A DNA stretch of 64,000 nt from Mycobacterium sp. shizuoka-1 (GTDB lineage: Bacteria; Actinomycetota; Actinomycetes; Mycobacteriales; Mycobacteriaceae): the NCBI RefSeq assembly GCF_002723835.1, contig NZ_BEWG01000082.1:58614-122613 (forward strand), read 5' to 3'. Made by a program: the position numbers and the translations under genes. The notes under the pieces are model-generated. The model was not told the DNA's origin, did no database searches, and was given only the letters and a program-made list of their open reading frames with translations. Position 1 is the first letter of the stretch. The number at the start of each line of letters is the position of its first letter. Positions 34,304-42,266 of this stretch are shown in pieces.

Positions 34304-34702
34304 TCACAACCCGAATTTGGCCCGCGCCTCGTCGGTCACCGGGGTGAACAAGTTGACCAGGTTGCCGTCCGGGTCGCGGAACAGCAGCGCGCGGTTGCCC
34401 CACGGCATCGTCGTCGGCGCGGTGACAACCTCGCCGAGGTGCTCACACAGCCGCGCGTAGTCGGCATCCACATCGTCGACGATGAACTCGACGATGGCGC
34501 TTCGGTTCGCGGCGGGCTCGGCGGATCCCGGTCCGAACAACGCGACCGTCTTGTCGCTACCGATGGCCAGCGTGCCCACCGGTGTCGGGATCTCGGCGAA
34601 CAGTTCGTTACCCCACACCGCGGCGGTGCCCGTGACCAGCTCGTAGAAGGCCACCAGACGGTGCACGTCTGCGGTGATGATGCGGGTCGACACGAACTTC
34701 AT
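34304..34702 (-). CDS. VOC family protein (glyoxalase/bleomycin-resistance fold)
   Basis: The 132-residue product has the paired beta-alpha-beta modules of the vicinal oxygen chelate fold: MKFVSTRIITADVHRLVAFYE at the start and ALLFRDPDGNLVNLFTPV at the end, the latter with the metal-ligand Glu position replaced by Asn/Phe. Family members include glyoxalase I and bleomycin-binding proteins, but this one has no assignable substrate. The ATG at 34702 follows a GAGGAG ribosome site, which rules out the longer upstream frame. It is 39 bp upstream of the DHFR-like gene on the same strand. Confidence 0.83.
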   Translation of the reverse strand: MKFVSTRIITADVHRLVAFYELVTGTAAVWGNELFAEIPTPVGTLAIGSDKTVALFGPGSAEPAANRSAIVEFIVDDVDADYARLCEHLGEVVTAPTTMPWGNRALLFRDPDGNLVNLFTPVTDEARAKFGL

Positions 34703-34854
34703 CAGCGGTCTCCTCGGATGGCTGGCATAGGGCTGCGGTCGCCGCGATGCTAGAGGCTCACCCCGACAGATCCGCCGCGCGACTGTGGGCCCTGTGCACG
34801 AAATCTGGGCCGATTGCGTGCATATCCCCCACACTCGGCACCTGGCCGTCGGCG

Positions 34855-35253
34855 CTACCGCTGATCAGAAATTTGCTCGCGAACGGCTTCCTTGTCGATC
34901 ACCGACCACACTTCGGCTATCCGCCCATCTTCGAATCTGTAGAAGGCGTGCTCCGCGAACGACACCTGCCCACCCGTCGGTTCGAAGCCCAGGAACGCCC
35001 GCTGTGGAGTGCACCGGAAGAAAAGCCTGCACGACACCACTCGATCGTCGGCGATCAGGATCTCTGGCACGAACTGAAGGTCCGGTGTCGCGTCGGTGTC
35101 GCTTTCCAGCATCGCCCGGTAGCCGCTGAGTCGCAGACGTACTCCGTTGTGGACGACCTCATCTGAGACGAATCGTGAGAGTTCGTCCCATCGCCGGGCG
35201 TTCAAGCACCGGAGGTAGTCGCGGTAGATGGTCAACAGGTCGGCCTGAGCCAT
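34855..35253 (-). CDS. SnoaL-like/NTF2-fold ester cyclase family protein
   Basis: The 132-residue product has the alpha-beta barrel pattern of SnoaL-like proteins: LLTIYRDYLRCLNARRWDELSRFVSDEV opens the first helices, and HAFYRFEDGRIAEVWSVIDKEAVREQ closes the sheet. SnoaL itself closes rings in polyketide biosynthesis, but most bacterial members are of unknown role. ATG at 35253. It stands 9 bp downstream of the ychF stop on the same strand, so it may be co-transcribed with ychF. The 150-bp gap on its other side (34703-34854) shows nothing recognisable. Confidence 0.83.
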   Translation of the reverse strand: MAQADLLTIYRDYLRCLNARRWDELSRFVSDEVVHNGVRLRLSGYRAMLESDTDATPDLQFVPEILIADDRVVSCRLFFRCTPQRAFLGFEPTGGQVSFAEHAFYRFEDGRIAEVWSVIDKEAVREQISDQR

Positions 35254-35262
35254 ACGGTTGCC

Positions 35263-36342
35263 TTACACGTTGAACCGGAACTCGACCACGTCACCATCAG
35301 CCATGACGTAGTCCTTGCCTTCCATCCGCACCTTGCCTGCGGCCTTGGCCGCGGCCATCGTCCCGGCCTCGACCAGGTCGTCGAAGGACACCACCTCGGC
35401 CTTGATGAAGCCCTTCTCGAAGTCGGTGTGGATCACGCCGGCCGCCTTGGGCGCGGTATCGCCCTGATGAATCACCCACGCCCGCGCCTCTTTCGGCCCG
35501 GCCGTCAGGTACGTCTGCAGCTTCAAGGTGTGAAAACCCGCCCGCGCCAGCGCATCCAGTCCGCGCTCGCTCTGTCCGATCGACTCCAGCAGCTCGGCCG
35601 CCGACTCGTCGTCGAGCTCTTGGAGCTCCTCTTCGATCTTGGCGTCGAGGAACACCGCATCGGCCGGCGAGACCATCGCCCGCAACTCCGCGATCCGCCC
35701 CGCATCGGTGAGGATCGTCTCGTCGCAGTTGAACACATACAGAAACGGCTTGGTGGTCAACAGGTTCAGCTCGCGCAGCAGCTCGGAGTCCACCTTCTTG
35801 CCCGCGGCGAACAGCGTCGTGCCGCCGTTGAGCACCTCTTGCGCCGCGACCGCCGCCTCGTACACCGGCTTGCGGTCCTTGTTGTTGCGGGCTTCCTTCT
35901 CCAGCCGCGGCACCGCCTTCTCCAGCGTCTGCAGATCGGCCAGGATCAGCTCGGTGTCGATGACCTCGATGTCAGACTTCGGATCGACCTTGCCGTCGAC
36001 GTGGACCACGTCGTCGTCGGCGAACACCCGGACCACCTGACAGATCGCGTCGCACTCGCGGATGTTCGCCAGGAACTTGTTGCCCAGGCCCGCCCCCTCG
36101 GAGGCCCCCTTCACGATGCCGGCGATGTCGACGAATGTGACCGGCGCAGGCAGGATCCGCTCGGAACCGAAGATCTCGGCGAGCTTGGCCAGCCGTGGAT
36201 CGGGCAGCGGAACGACACCCTCGTTCGGTTCGATCGTGGCGAACGGATAGTTGGCTGCCAGCACGTTGTTGCGGGTCAGCGCGTTGAACAGAGTCGATTT
36301 CCCCACGTTGGGCAGACCGACGATTCCCAGGCTCAGGCTCAC
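35263..36342 (-). CDS. ychF: redox-regulated ATPase/GTPase YchF (OLA1)
   Basis: The 359-residue product is the universal Obg-family protein YchF: GLPNVGKSTLFNALT (P-loop, residues 9-23), DIAGIVKGASEGAGLGNKFL as G3 region, NCDE in place of the usual NKxD (the change that gives ATP preference), and the C-terminal TGS domain ending in KDYVMADGDVVEFRFNV. It binds the ribosome and is linked to stress and redox responses. Start is GTG at 36342, with TAGACT nine bases upstream. It is divergent from the DUF6542 gene. Corresponds to Rv1112 by recalled synteny. Confidence 0.96.
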   Translation of the reverse strand: MSLSLGIVGLPNVGKSTLFNALTRNNVLAANYPFATIEPNEGVVPLPDPRLAKLAEIFGSERILPAPVTFVDIAGIVKGASEGAGLGNKFLANIRECDAICQVVRVFADDDVVHVDGKVDPKSDIEVIDTELILADLQTLEKAVPRLEKEARNNKDRKPVYEAAVAAQEVLNGGTTLFAAGKKVDSELLRELNLLTTKPFLYVFNCDETILTDAGRIAELRAMVSPADAVFLDAKIEEELQELDDESAAELLESIGQSERGLDALARAGFHTLKLQTYLTAGPKEARAWVIHQGDTAPKAAGVIHTDFEKGFIKAEVVSFDDLVEAGTMAAAKAAGKVRMEGKDYVMADGDVVEFRFNV

Positions 36343-36412
36343 AGAGAAGACAGTCTACGAGAGGTGCGACGCACCCCGGTGCGGCCGACAGCCCACATTC
36401 ATCCGAAACCGG

Positions 36413-36418
36413 TACGGT
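36413..36418 (+). promoter_or_regulatory. -10 hexamer of a leaderless promoter (DUF6542 gene)
   Basis: TACGGT is followed by 6 nt and the GTG at 36425. The minus-strand counterpart for ychF is TAGACT at 36352-36357. Confidence 0.5.
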
Positions 36419-36424
36419 CTACGT

Positions 36425-37567
36425 GTGTCAGCACAGCGAGCCAGGTCGTCGGTGGCGGCCCCGAATCGCTCGGCGCATCCGAACCTCCCCGGCGTGCCGT
36501 GGTGGGCTGCCGTCCTGATTGCTGTGATCGCCACCACAATTGGGTTCGCATTCGACGCCGGCTCGGGCAGCAAGGAGCTCGGCAACGTCTTCGCCGCGCT
36601 GTATGCCGTCGGATGTGTCGCCGCAGTCCTCGCGGTTCGGCAATCCAGCATCTTCACTGCCGTCATCCAGCCCCCGCTGATCCTGTTCGTCGCGGTGCCC
36701 AGCGCCTACTTCCTGTTCCACGGCGCCGCGTTCACCGGCATCAAGGACACCCTGATCAACTTCGGCTACCCGCTGATCGAGCGCTTCCCGCTGATGCTGT
36801 TCACCTCGGCCGGTGTGCTGCTCATCGGATTGGTGCGCTGGTACTTCGCGATGTCGAGTCGATCCACCGTCGTCGCCGCCCCCACCGACGACGACGGGAC
36901 CGCGGCCCCCAGCCTGTTCGCCGGGCTGGCCGCCAAACTCACCTCGGTCCTGCAGCGCGGCGACGTCGAGGACGACGACGCCGCACCCCGCAACAGGCAC
37001 GGCATCGATCGCCCCGCCAGCGCGGAGCGCCGGCCCCGGTCGGGTCGGCCCGCCAAGCGGCCCGCGCCGACGCGCTCCCGGCATGCCCGGCCACCGTTGG
37101 AGGACATCACCGAGGCGCCCGACCGTCCCCGCCGCCAGTCGTCCAGGCGGCGTCCCGCACCGGACGCCGATGCCCCCGGCGCCGACTCGGGCGAGATCCC
37201 GCGCCGCCGGCGCCAACCGCGCGACCCCAGCGCCCGCACGCCGTCGTCGTCCCGGCGCGAACCCCGCGAACCGCGGGACCCCCGCGAACCTCGGGTGCCA
37301 CGTGACCGGCGCGACCCCTACGCGCCGCCGCCGCAACGCAGCAGCCGCTTCGAGCCCTACGAGCCCTACCCGTCCTACGAGCCGTATCCGCCCTACGAGC
37401 CGCCACCCCGGCAGCGGCCGCCCGGGCGTGCCAACGGGGATAGCAGCACCCACCACCCGGTGTCGCGGGTGCGGTACCGCGGTGAGGGCGAGGAAGGTCA
37501 GGGCTCGGCGCCCCGGCCGCGCCGGTCCCGTGATCTCGACGCCGAATCCTGGCGCCCCGAGCGCTGA
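36425..37567 (+). CDS. DUF6542 membrane protein with Arg/Pro-rich tail
   Basis: The 380-residue product has four membrane helices (about residues 26-44, 55-71, 82-99 and 122-140) and then a long cytoplasmic tail of 230 residues rich in Arg, Pro and Asp. At residues 309-327 the tail holds short Tyr-Pro repeats of the type EPYEPYPSYEPYPPYEP. The membrane part fits the actinobacterial DUF6542 family, of unknown function. The GTG at 36425 is fixed by a leaderless-type -10; the open frame extends further upstream but has no promoter. It is divergent from ychF and convergent with ispH. Corresponds to Rv1111c by recalled position. Confidence 0.75.
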   Translation: MSAQRARSSVAAPNRSAHPNLPGVPWWAAVLIAVIATTIGFAFDAGSGSKELGNVFAALYAVGCVAAVLAVRQSSIFTAVIQPPLILFVAVPSAYFLFHGAAFTGIKDTLINFGYPLIERFPLMLFTSAGVLLIGLVRWYFAMSSRSTVVAAPTDDDGTAAPSLFAGLAAKLTSVLQRGDVEDDDAAPRNRHGIDRPASAERRPRSGRPAKRPAPTRSRHARPPLEDITEAPDRPRRQSSRRRPAPDADAPGADSGEIPRRRRQPRDPSARTPSSSRREPREPRDPREPRVPRDRRDPYAPPPQRSSRFEPYEPYPSYEPYPPYEPPPRQRPPGRANGDSSTHHPVSRVRYRGEGEEGQGSAPRPRRSRDLDAESWRPER

Positions 37568-37573
37568 GCCGCG

Positions 37574-38575
37574 CTAGGCGCGGGCCGGCCGGATCTCGCG
37601 CGGAAGCGCGAACACCAACGTCTCGTTGGCGGTGGTCACCGTCTGCACGGTGCCGTAGCCGTGTTCGGCCAGCCGATCCAGCACGCCGCGCACCAGCACC
37701 TCGGGAACCGACGCCCCCGACGTCACGCCGACGGTGGTGACGCCGTCGAGCCAGGCCGGATCGATGTCCTCGGCGTAATCCACCAGCTTGGCCGCGTTCG
37801 CGCCGGCACCCAGCGCCACCTCGACCAGCCGTACCGAGTTCGACGAGTTCCGTGAGCCGACGACGATCACCAGCTCGCATTCGGGCGCCATCGCCTTGAC
37901 CGCGACCTGGCGGTTCTGGGTGGCGTAGCAGATGTCATCGCTGGGCGGGTCCTGCAGCGTCGGGAACTTCTCCCGCAGCCGCCGCACCGTCTCCATGGTT
38001 TCGTCGACGCTCAGCGTGGTCTGCGACAGCCAGATCACCTTGTCGGGGTCGCGCACGGTGACCTTGTCGACGGCGTCGGGGTTGTCGACGACCTGGACGT
38101 GATCGGGCGCTTCCCCGGCGGTGCCGACGACCTCCTCGTGGCCTTCGTGGCCGACCAGCAGGATGTCGTAGTCGTCGCGGGCGAATCGTTTGGCCTCGTT
38201 GTGCACCTTGGTGACCAGCGGGCAGGTGGCGTCGATGGTCTTCAGATTGCGCGCGGCCGCCTCCTCGTGGACGGTCGGCGCGACCCCGTGCGCGGAGAAC
38301 ACCACGATGGCGCCCTCGGGCACCTCGTCGGTCTGCTCGACGAACACCGCCCCGGCCTTGGCCAGGGTTTCCACCACGTAGCGGTTGTGCACGATCTCGT
38401 GGCGCACGTACACCGGCGCACCGTGCTTCTCCAGCGCCCGTTCGACGGTCTCGACCGCGCGGTCCACGCCGGCGCAGTAGCCGCGCGGCTCGGCCAGCAA
38501 CACCCGCTTGCCGGTCACCCGATCGGCCGCCGAGCTCGACGCACCGGGGATCCCCATGTTGACGGAAGGCGGCAT
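37574..38575 (-). CDS. ispH: 4-hydroxy-3-methylbut-2-enyl diphosphate reductase (IspH/LytB)
   Basis: The 333-residue product is IspH, the [4Fe-4S] enzyme that converts HMBPP to IPP and DMAPP in the last step of the MEP isoprenoid pathway. The three cluster cysteines are present: Cys34 (PRGYCAGVDRA), Cys118 (DATCPLV) and Cys216 (DICYATQNRQ). His residues in RHEIVHN and VFSAHGVAP and the TTLSVDET segment complete the active site. The ATG at 38575 is supported by TACCCT seven bases upstream. It is divergent from the lipid-droplet-type gene at 38630. Corresponds to Rv1110 (lytB2). Confidence 0.96.
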   Translation of the reverse strand: MPPSVNMGIPGASSSAADRVTGKRVLLAEPRGYCAGVDRAVETVERALEKHGAPVYVRHEIVHNRYVVETLAKAGAVFVEQTDEVPEGAIVVFSAHGVAPTVHEEAAARNLKTIDATCPLVTKVHNEAKRFARDDYDILLVGHEGHEEVVGTAGEAPDHVQVVDNPDAVDKVTVRDPDKVIWLSQTTLSVDETMETVRRLREKFPTLQDPPSDDICYATQNRQVAVKAMAPECELVIVVGSRNSSNSVRLVEVALGAGANAAKLVDYAEDIDPAWLDGVTTVGVTSGASVPEVLVRGVLDRLAEHGYGTVQTVTTANETLVFALPREIRPARA

Positions 38576-38582
38576 GCTTTCC

Positions 38583-38588
38583 AGGGTA
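38583..38588 (-). promoter_or_regulatory. -10 hexamer of a leaderless promoter (ispH)
   Basis: TACCCT on the minus strand is 7 nt before the ispH ATG. A GGAAAG sequence lies between them but is too close to the ATG to act as a ribosome site. Confidence 0.5.
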
Positions 38589-38616
38589 CGTTCCCGCAAC
38601 CTGACCGGGCCAGCCG

Positions 38617-38622
38617 TAGGCT
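38617..38622 (+). promoter_or_regulatory. -10 hexamer of a leaderless promoter (lipid-droplet-type gene)
   Basis: TAGGCT is 7 nt before the ATG at 38630. With the ispH hexamer it forms a compact divergent pair in a 54-bp gap. Confidence 0.5.
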
Positions 38623-38629
38623 GTGGGCC

Positions 38630-39190
38630 ATGGCAACTGCACCATATGGGGTTCGTCTGCTGGTCGGCGCTGCCGTGACGGCCATCGAGGAAACCCGGAA
38701 GCTGCCCCAGACCATCCTGATGTACCCGATGACGATGGCCAGCACCGTCGCGCACATCGTGATGAAGGTGCAGCAGGACCTGGCTGACCTGGTGATCAAG
38801 GGCGACACCGCGCTGGAGAACATCTTCCCGCCCAAGGACGAGCAGCCTGAGTGGGCGACCTTCGACGAGGACTTCCCCGGGGAGGACGCCGACGCCCCGG
38901 CACCGGACGGCGAGCGCCGCACCGAGGGCCGCTTCGCGCTCTACACGGTGACCGACGGGGTCGAGACGAAGTCGGAGACCAAGACCGCGCCGCCGGCCCC
39001 GTCGAGCGCGCCGGAGATCGTCGAGGAGCTCGACTACGAGTCGCTGACGCTGGCCCAGCTGCGCGCCCGGCTGCAGTCGCTGAGCGTCGCCGATCTCGAG
39101 GCGCTGCTGGCCTACGAGGAAGCCTCCAAGGCCCGTGCCCCGTTCCAGACTCTGCTGGCCAACAGGATCACCCGCGCGTCCGCCAAGTGA
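38630..39190 (+). CDS. lipid droplet-associated protein (Rv1109c-like)
   Basis: The 186-residue product has an amphipathic N-terminal half (VRLLVGAAVTAIEETRKLPQ and YPMTMASTVAHIVMKVQQD) and an acidic C-terminal half with a helix LTLAQLRARLQSLSVADLEALLAYEE. Proteins of this kind at this locus are annotated as lipid-droplet-associated in mycobacteria. No catalytic motif is seen. The ATG is supported by a leaderless-type -10. Its stop overlaps the xseA start as GTGA (39187-39190), so translation is coupled to exonuclease VII genes, an arrangement recalled for Rv1109c-Rv1108c. Confidence 0.75.
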   Translation: MATAPYGVRLLVGAAVTAIEETRKLPQTILMYPMTMASTVAHIVMKVQQDLADLVIKGDTALENIFPPKDEQPEWATFDEDFPGEDADAPAPDGERRTEGRFALYTVTDGVETKSETKTAPPAPSSAPEIVEELDYESLTLAQLRARLQSLSVADLEALLAYEEASKARAPFQTLLANRITRASAK

Positions 39191-40413
39191 CCAGCGCCCA
39201 GGGCAGCTCCGCGGAGAACCCGTATCCGGTCCGCGCGGTGGCCATCCGGGTGGCCGGCTGGATCGAGAAGCTGGGCACGGTGTGGGTCGAGGGTCAGCTG
39301 ACCCAGATCACCGTACGCAGCTCGACGGCCTTCATGGTGCTGCGCGATCCCGCCGCCAACATGTCGCTGGACATCAGCTGCCCGCGTGATCTGGTGCTCG
39401 CCGCACCGGTGAAACTCACCGAGGGCACCCAGGTGGTGGTGTGCGGCAAGCCCACCTTCTACACGGTGCGAGGCTCGTTTTCGTTGCGTGTCAGCGACAT
39501 TCGCGCCGTCGGGGTCGGCGAGCTGCTGGCCCGCATCGAACGCCTGCGCAAACTGCTGGAGGCCGAGGGCCTGTTCGACCCGCGACTCAAACGCCCGCTG
39601 CCGTTCCTGCCGTCGACGATCGGGTTGATCACCGGGCGGGCCAGCGCCGCCGAGCACGACGTGACGACGGTGGCCGCGGCCCGCTGGCCGGCAGTGCGCT
39701 TCGCGATCCGCAACACCGCTGTGCAGGGCGTGAACGCGGTGGCCCAGATCGTGGAAGCCCTGGCGGCGCTGGACGCCGACCCTGAGGTCGACGTGATCGT
39801 GATCGCGCGCGGCGGCGGCAGCGTCGAGGATCTGCTGCCGTTCTCCGACGAGACACTGTGCCGCGCGATCGCCGCCTGCACCACGCCGGTGGTCAGCGCG
39901 GTCGGCCACGAACCGGACAACCCGCTGTGCGATCTGGTCGCCGACCTGCGCGCGGCCACCCCCACCGACGCGGCGAAGAAGGTCGTCCCCGACGCCGTCG
40001 CCGAAGGAGCCCTGGTCGCCGAGCTGCGACACCGCAGCGCCCAGGCCCTGCGCAACTGGGTGGGCCGCGAGCAGCGCACCCTGACCCATCTGCGCAGCCG
40101 CCCGGTGCTGGCCGACCCGATGCGCGGGCTGACCCAGCGCACCGAAGAGATCGAACGGGCCCGCGCCGCGGTCCGTCGCGACGTCACCCGGCTGGTCGCC
40201 GCCGAAACCGACCGGATCGGGCATCTGGCGGCCCGGCTGGCCACCCTGGGCCCGGCGGCCACGCTGGCCCGCGGCTACGCCGTGGTGCAGACGGCGAGCG
40301 GAGACATTCTGCGCACCACCGCCGACGCACCGTCGGGCACCCGGCTGCGGATCCGGGTGGGCGACGGGGCGATCGGTGCCACCAGTACCGGGCCGACGGA
40401 TGGAGCCGCATGA
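39187..40413 (+). CDS. xseA: exodeoxyribonuclease VII large subunit
   Basis: The 408-residue product has an OB-fold domain (about residues 10-105, AGWIEKLGTVWVEGQLTQI) and the exonuclease VII catalytic domain with LITGRASAAEHDV and IARGGGSVEDLLPFSDE; GHEPDNPLCDLVADLRAATPTDAA completes the active-site region. A coiled-coil segment with many Arg and Glu follows to residue 370. The enzyme degrades single-stranded DNA with the XseB small subunit. GTG at 39187 overlaps the upstream stop; ATGA links it to xseB. Length is close to the family's 400-450. Confidence 0.95.
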   Translation: MTSAQGSSAENPYPVRAVAIRVAGWIEKLGTVWVEGQLTQITVRSSTAFMVLRDPAANMSLDISCPRDLVLAAPVKLTEGTQVVVCGKPTFYTVRGSFSLRVSDIRAVGVGELLARIERLRKLLEAEGLFDPRLKRPLPFLPSTIGLITGRASAAEHDVTTVAAARWPAVRFAIRNTAVQGVNAVAQIVEALAALDADPEVDVIVIARGGGSVEDLLPFSDETLCRAIAACTTPVVSAVGHEPDNPLCDLVADLRAATPTDAAKKVVPDAVAEGALVAELRHRSAQALRNWVGREQRTLTHLRSRPVLADPMRGLTQRTEEIERARAAVRRDVTRLVAAETDRIGHLAARLATLGPAATLARGYAVVQTASGDILRTTADAPSGTRLRIRVGDGAIGATSTGPTDGAA

Positions 40414-40652
40414 GCGGAAGCGATAGAAACCCAAACGAGATGAAGCCCATTAGTCAGCTCGGCTACGAGGAGTGCCGCGACGAGCTGATCGACGTCGTTC
40501 GGGTCCTCGAGCAGGGCGGGCTCGATCTTGATTCGTCGCTGAAGCTGTGGGAACGAGGCGAGGAACTGGCACGACGGTGCGAGGAGCACTTAGCCGGGGC
40601 CCGTAAGCGCATCGAGGATGCACTGGCCGCGCGCGCGGACGACGAGGACTGA
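40410..40652 (+). CDS. xseB: exodeoxyribonuclease VII small subunit
   Basis: The 80-residue product has the XseB pattern: LGYEECRDELIDVVRVLEQGGLDLDSSLKLWERG followed by the helix ARRCEEHLAGARKRIEDAL, with an acidic end. It forms the helical partner of XseA. The ATG overlaps the xseA stop as ATGA (40410-40413), so the two are translationally coupled. Family length is 60-90 residues. Confidence 0.94.
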   Translation: MSGSDRNPNEMKPISQLGYEECRDELIDVVRVLEQGGLDLDSSLKLWERGEELARRCEEHLAGARKRIEDALAARADDED

Positions 40653-40688
40653 TCCGAACCGGCCCGCTCACCAGCGATATTAGAAAAC

Positions 40689-40702
40689 TGGAACGTGTTT
40701 CA
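40689..40702. promoter_or_regulatory. KstR-type operator
   Basis: TGGAACGTGTTTCA matches TNNAACNNGTTNNA at every fixed position. It lies 2 bp upstream of the -10 hexamer and 15 bp before the 3beta-HSD start. KstR controls cholesterol catabolism, and this dehydrogenase performs an early step of it. Confidence 0.8.
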
Positions 40703-40704
40703 GT

Positions 40705-40710
40705 TATCCT
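40705..40710 (+). promoter_or_regulatory. -10 hexamer of a leaderless promoter (3beta-HSD gene)
   Basis: TATCCT is 7 nt before the ATG at 40718 and immediately downstream of the KstR operator. Confidence 0.55.
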
Positions 40711-40717
40711 CCCGGCC

Positions 40718-41779
40718 ATGGGTGATGCCACACTGACGACCGAACTGGGCCGCGTCCTGGTGACCGGCGGCGCCGGGTTCGTCGGCGCCAACCTGGTGAG
40801 CGAACTGCTGACCCGCGGACACTTCGTCCGCGCCTTCGACCGGGCGGCGTCGTCGCTGCCCCCGCACGAGCGACTCGAGGTGCTCCAGGGCGACATCTGC
40901 GACACCGCCACCGTCGCCGCGGCGGTCGAGGGCATCGACACCGTCTTCCACACCGCGGCCATCATCGACCTGATGGGCGGGGCCTCGGTCACCGACGAGT
41001 ACCGCAAACGCAGCTTCGACGTCAACGTCGGCGGCACCCAGAACCTGGTGCGCGCCGCGCAGGCCGCCGGGGTCAAACGCTTCGTCTACACCGCGTCCAA
41101 CAGCGTGGTGATGGGCGGCCAGCGGATCGTCAACGGCGACGAAACCATGCCCTACACAGCGCGTTTCAACGATCTTTACACCGAGACCAAAGTGGTCGCC
41201 GAGAAGTTCGTGCTCAGCCAGAACGGCACCGACGGATTGCTGACCTGCTCGATCCGGCCCAGCGGCATCTGGGGCCGCGGCGACCAGACCATGTTCCGCA
41301 AGCTGTTCGAGCGGGTGATCGCCGGCCACGTCAAGGTGCTCGTCGGCAACAAGGACGCCAAGCTCGACAACTCCTACGTGCACAACCTGGTGCACGGATT
41401 CATCCTGGCCGCAGAGCATTTGGTGCCCGGCGGCACCGCACCGGGCCAGGCGTACTTCATCAACGACGGCGAGCCGATCAACATGTTCGACTTCTCCCGA
41501 CCGGTGGTCGAGGCCTGCGGAGAGAAATGGCCGACGTTCTGGATACCGGGCGGCTTGGTCCACGCCGTGCTGACCGGCTGGCAGTGGCTGCACTTCAAGT
41601 TCGGACTGCCCCAGCCGCCGCTGGAACCCCTTGCGGTGGAACGGGTGTCGATCGACAACTACTTCTCGATCGACAAGGCTCGCCGCGATCTGGGCTATCA
41701 GCCGCTGTACACCACCGACGAGGCGCTGGAGCACTGCCTGGGCTACTACACCGAGCTCTACGCCGAGATGAAGGGCTAG
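40718..41779 (+). CDS. hsd: 3beta-hydroxysteroid dehydrogenase/isomerase (extended SDR)
   Basis: The 353-residue product is an extended SDR of the 3beta-HSD family, with LVTGGAGFVGANLV at residues 14-27, HTAAIIDL, the Tyr-Lys pair in YTETK and the IRPSGIWGRGDQ segment. The M. tuberculosis equivalent Rv1106c oxidises cholesterol to cholest-4-en-3-one. The KstR operator at its promoter supports the same role here. The start ATG is fixed by the -10 seven bases upstream. A short hydrophobic C-terminal stretch may attach it to the membrane, as in related enzymes. It ends next to the convergent lipoprotein gene with no gap. Confidence 0.9.
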   Translation: MGDATLTTELGRVLVTGGAGFVGANLVSELLTRGHFVRAFDRAASSLPPHERLEVLQGDICDTATVAAAVEGIDTVFHTAAIIDLMGGASVTDEYRKRSFDVNVGGTQNLVRAAQAAGVKRFVYTASNSVVMGGQRIVNGDETMPYTARFNDLYTETKVVAEKFVLSQNGTDGLLTCSIRPSGIWGRGDQTMFRKLFERVIAGHVKVLVGNKDAKLDNSYVHNLVHGFILAAEHLVPGGTAPGQAYFINDGEPINMFDFSRPVVEACGEKWPTFWIPGGLVHAVLTGWQWLHFKFGLPQPPLEPLAVERVSIDNYFSIDKARRDLGYQPLYTTDEALEHCLGYYTELYAEMKG

Positions 41780-42184
41780 CTAGCGCATCGCGTTCGTGAC
41801 CACCTGACCGTAGGCGGCCTTCTGCTCAATGGTCAGCGTCGGGGCGAACACCATCACGAAGTCCTCGACCTGCAACATGTCCGGCACCGCGGCCGCGTAG
41901 AGCTCGGCCCGTCCGGTACTCGGGAATTTCAGGATCGTCACCGTATCGGTGGCGGTCGCCTGCAGACAGCCCGCCTCCGGACAGGTCGCCGCCGTGACGT
42001 CGTGGGCGTTGAGCGCGGGCAGGTTCGCCTTGGCGATGCCGTCCATGACGGCGTCGACGGACACGTTGTTGAGCATCACCGCGCCCTGCGGGGCACTCGG
42101 GGCGGGCGCAGCGGCGTGGTGGCCTGCGCAGCCCGCGAGCGCCGCGGCCAGGAACACGACGACCGGCCCGCTTCGGCTTCGCAT
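41780..42184 (-). CDS. putative lipoprotein, unknown function
   Basis: The 134-residue product begins MRSRSGPVVVFLAAALAGC, a lipoprotein signal with lipobox LAGC (Cys19). The mature part has two Cys (in ATCPEAGC) that could bond, and a predicted beta-alpha domain ending TIEQKAAYGQVVTNAMR. It resembles small conserved mycobacterial lipoproteins but no functional family is recognised. The ATG is supported by TACCCT six bases upstream. Its stop abuts that of the convergent 3beta-HSD gene. Confidence 0.75.
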   Translation of the reverse strand: MRSRSGPVVVFLAAALAGCAGHHAAAPAPSAPQGAVMLNNVSVDAVMDGIAKANLPALNAHDVTAATCPEAGCLQATATDTVTILKFPSTGRAELYAAAVPDMLQVEDFVMVFAPTLTIEQKAAYGQVVTNAMR

Positions 42185-42190
42185 GGTTCG

Positions 42191-42196
42191 AGGGTA
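42191..42196 (-). promoter_or_regulatory. -10 hexamer of a leaderless promoter (lipoprotein gene)
   Basis: TACCCT on the minus strand lies 6 nt before the ATG at 42184. Confidence 0.5.
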
Positions 42197-42266
42197 ACGA
42201 CGGCGTCAGCGGCCAATGGCGCGCGCTCCCATGCTTCACTAGAACGCGTCTGGGGAAGGGAGCTCG

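Noticed and set aside
36251..36424. Longer start for the DUF6542 gene.
   Set aside because: The extra part overlaps ychF on the other strand and lies upstream of the leaderless -10 hexamer, so it would not be transcribed.
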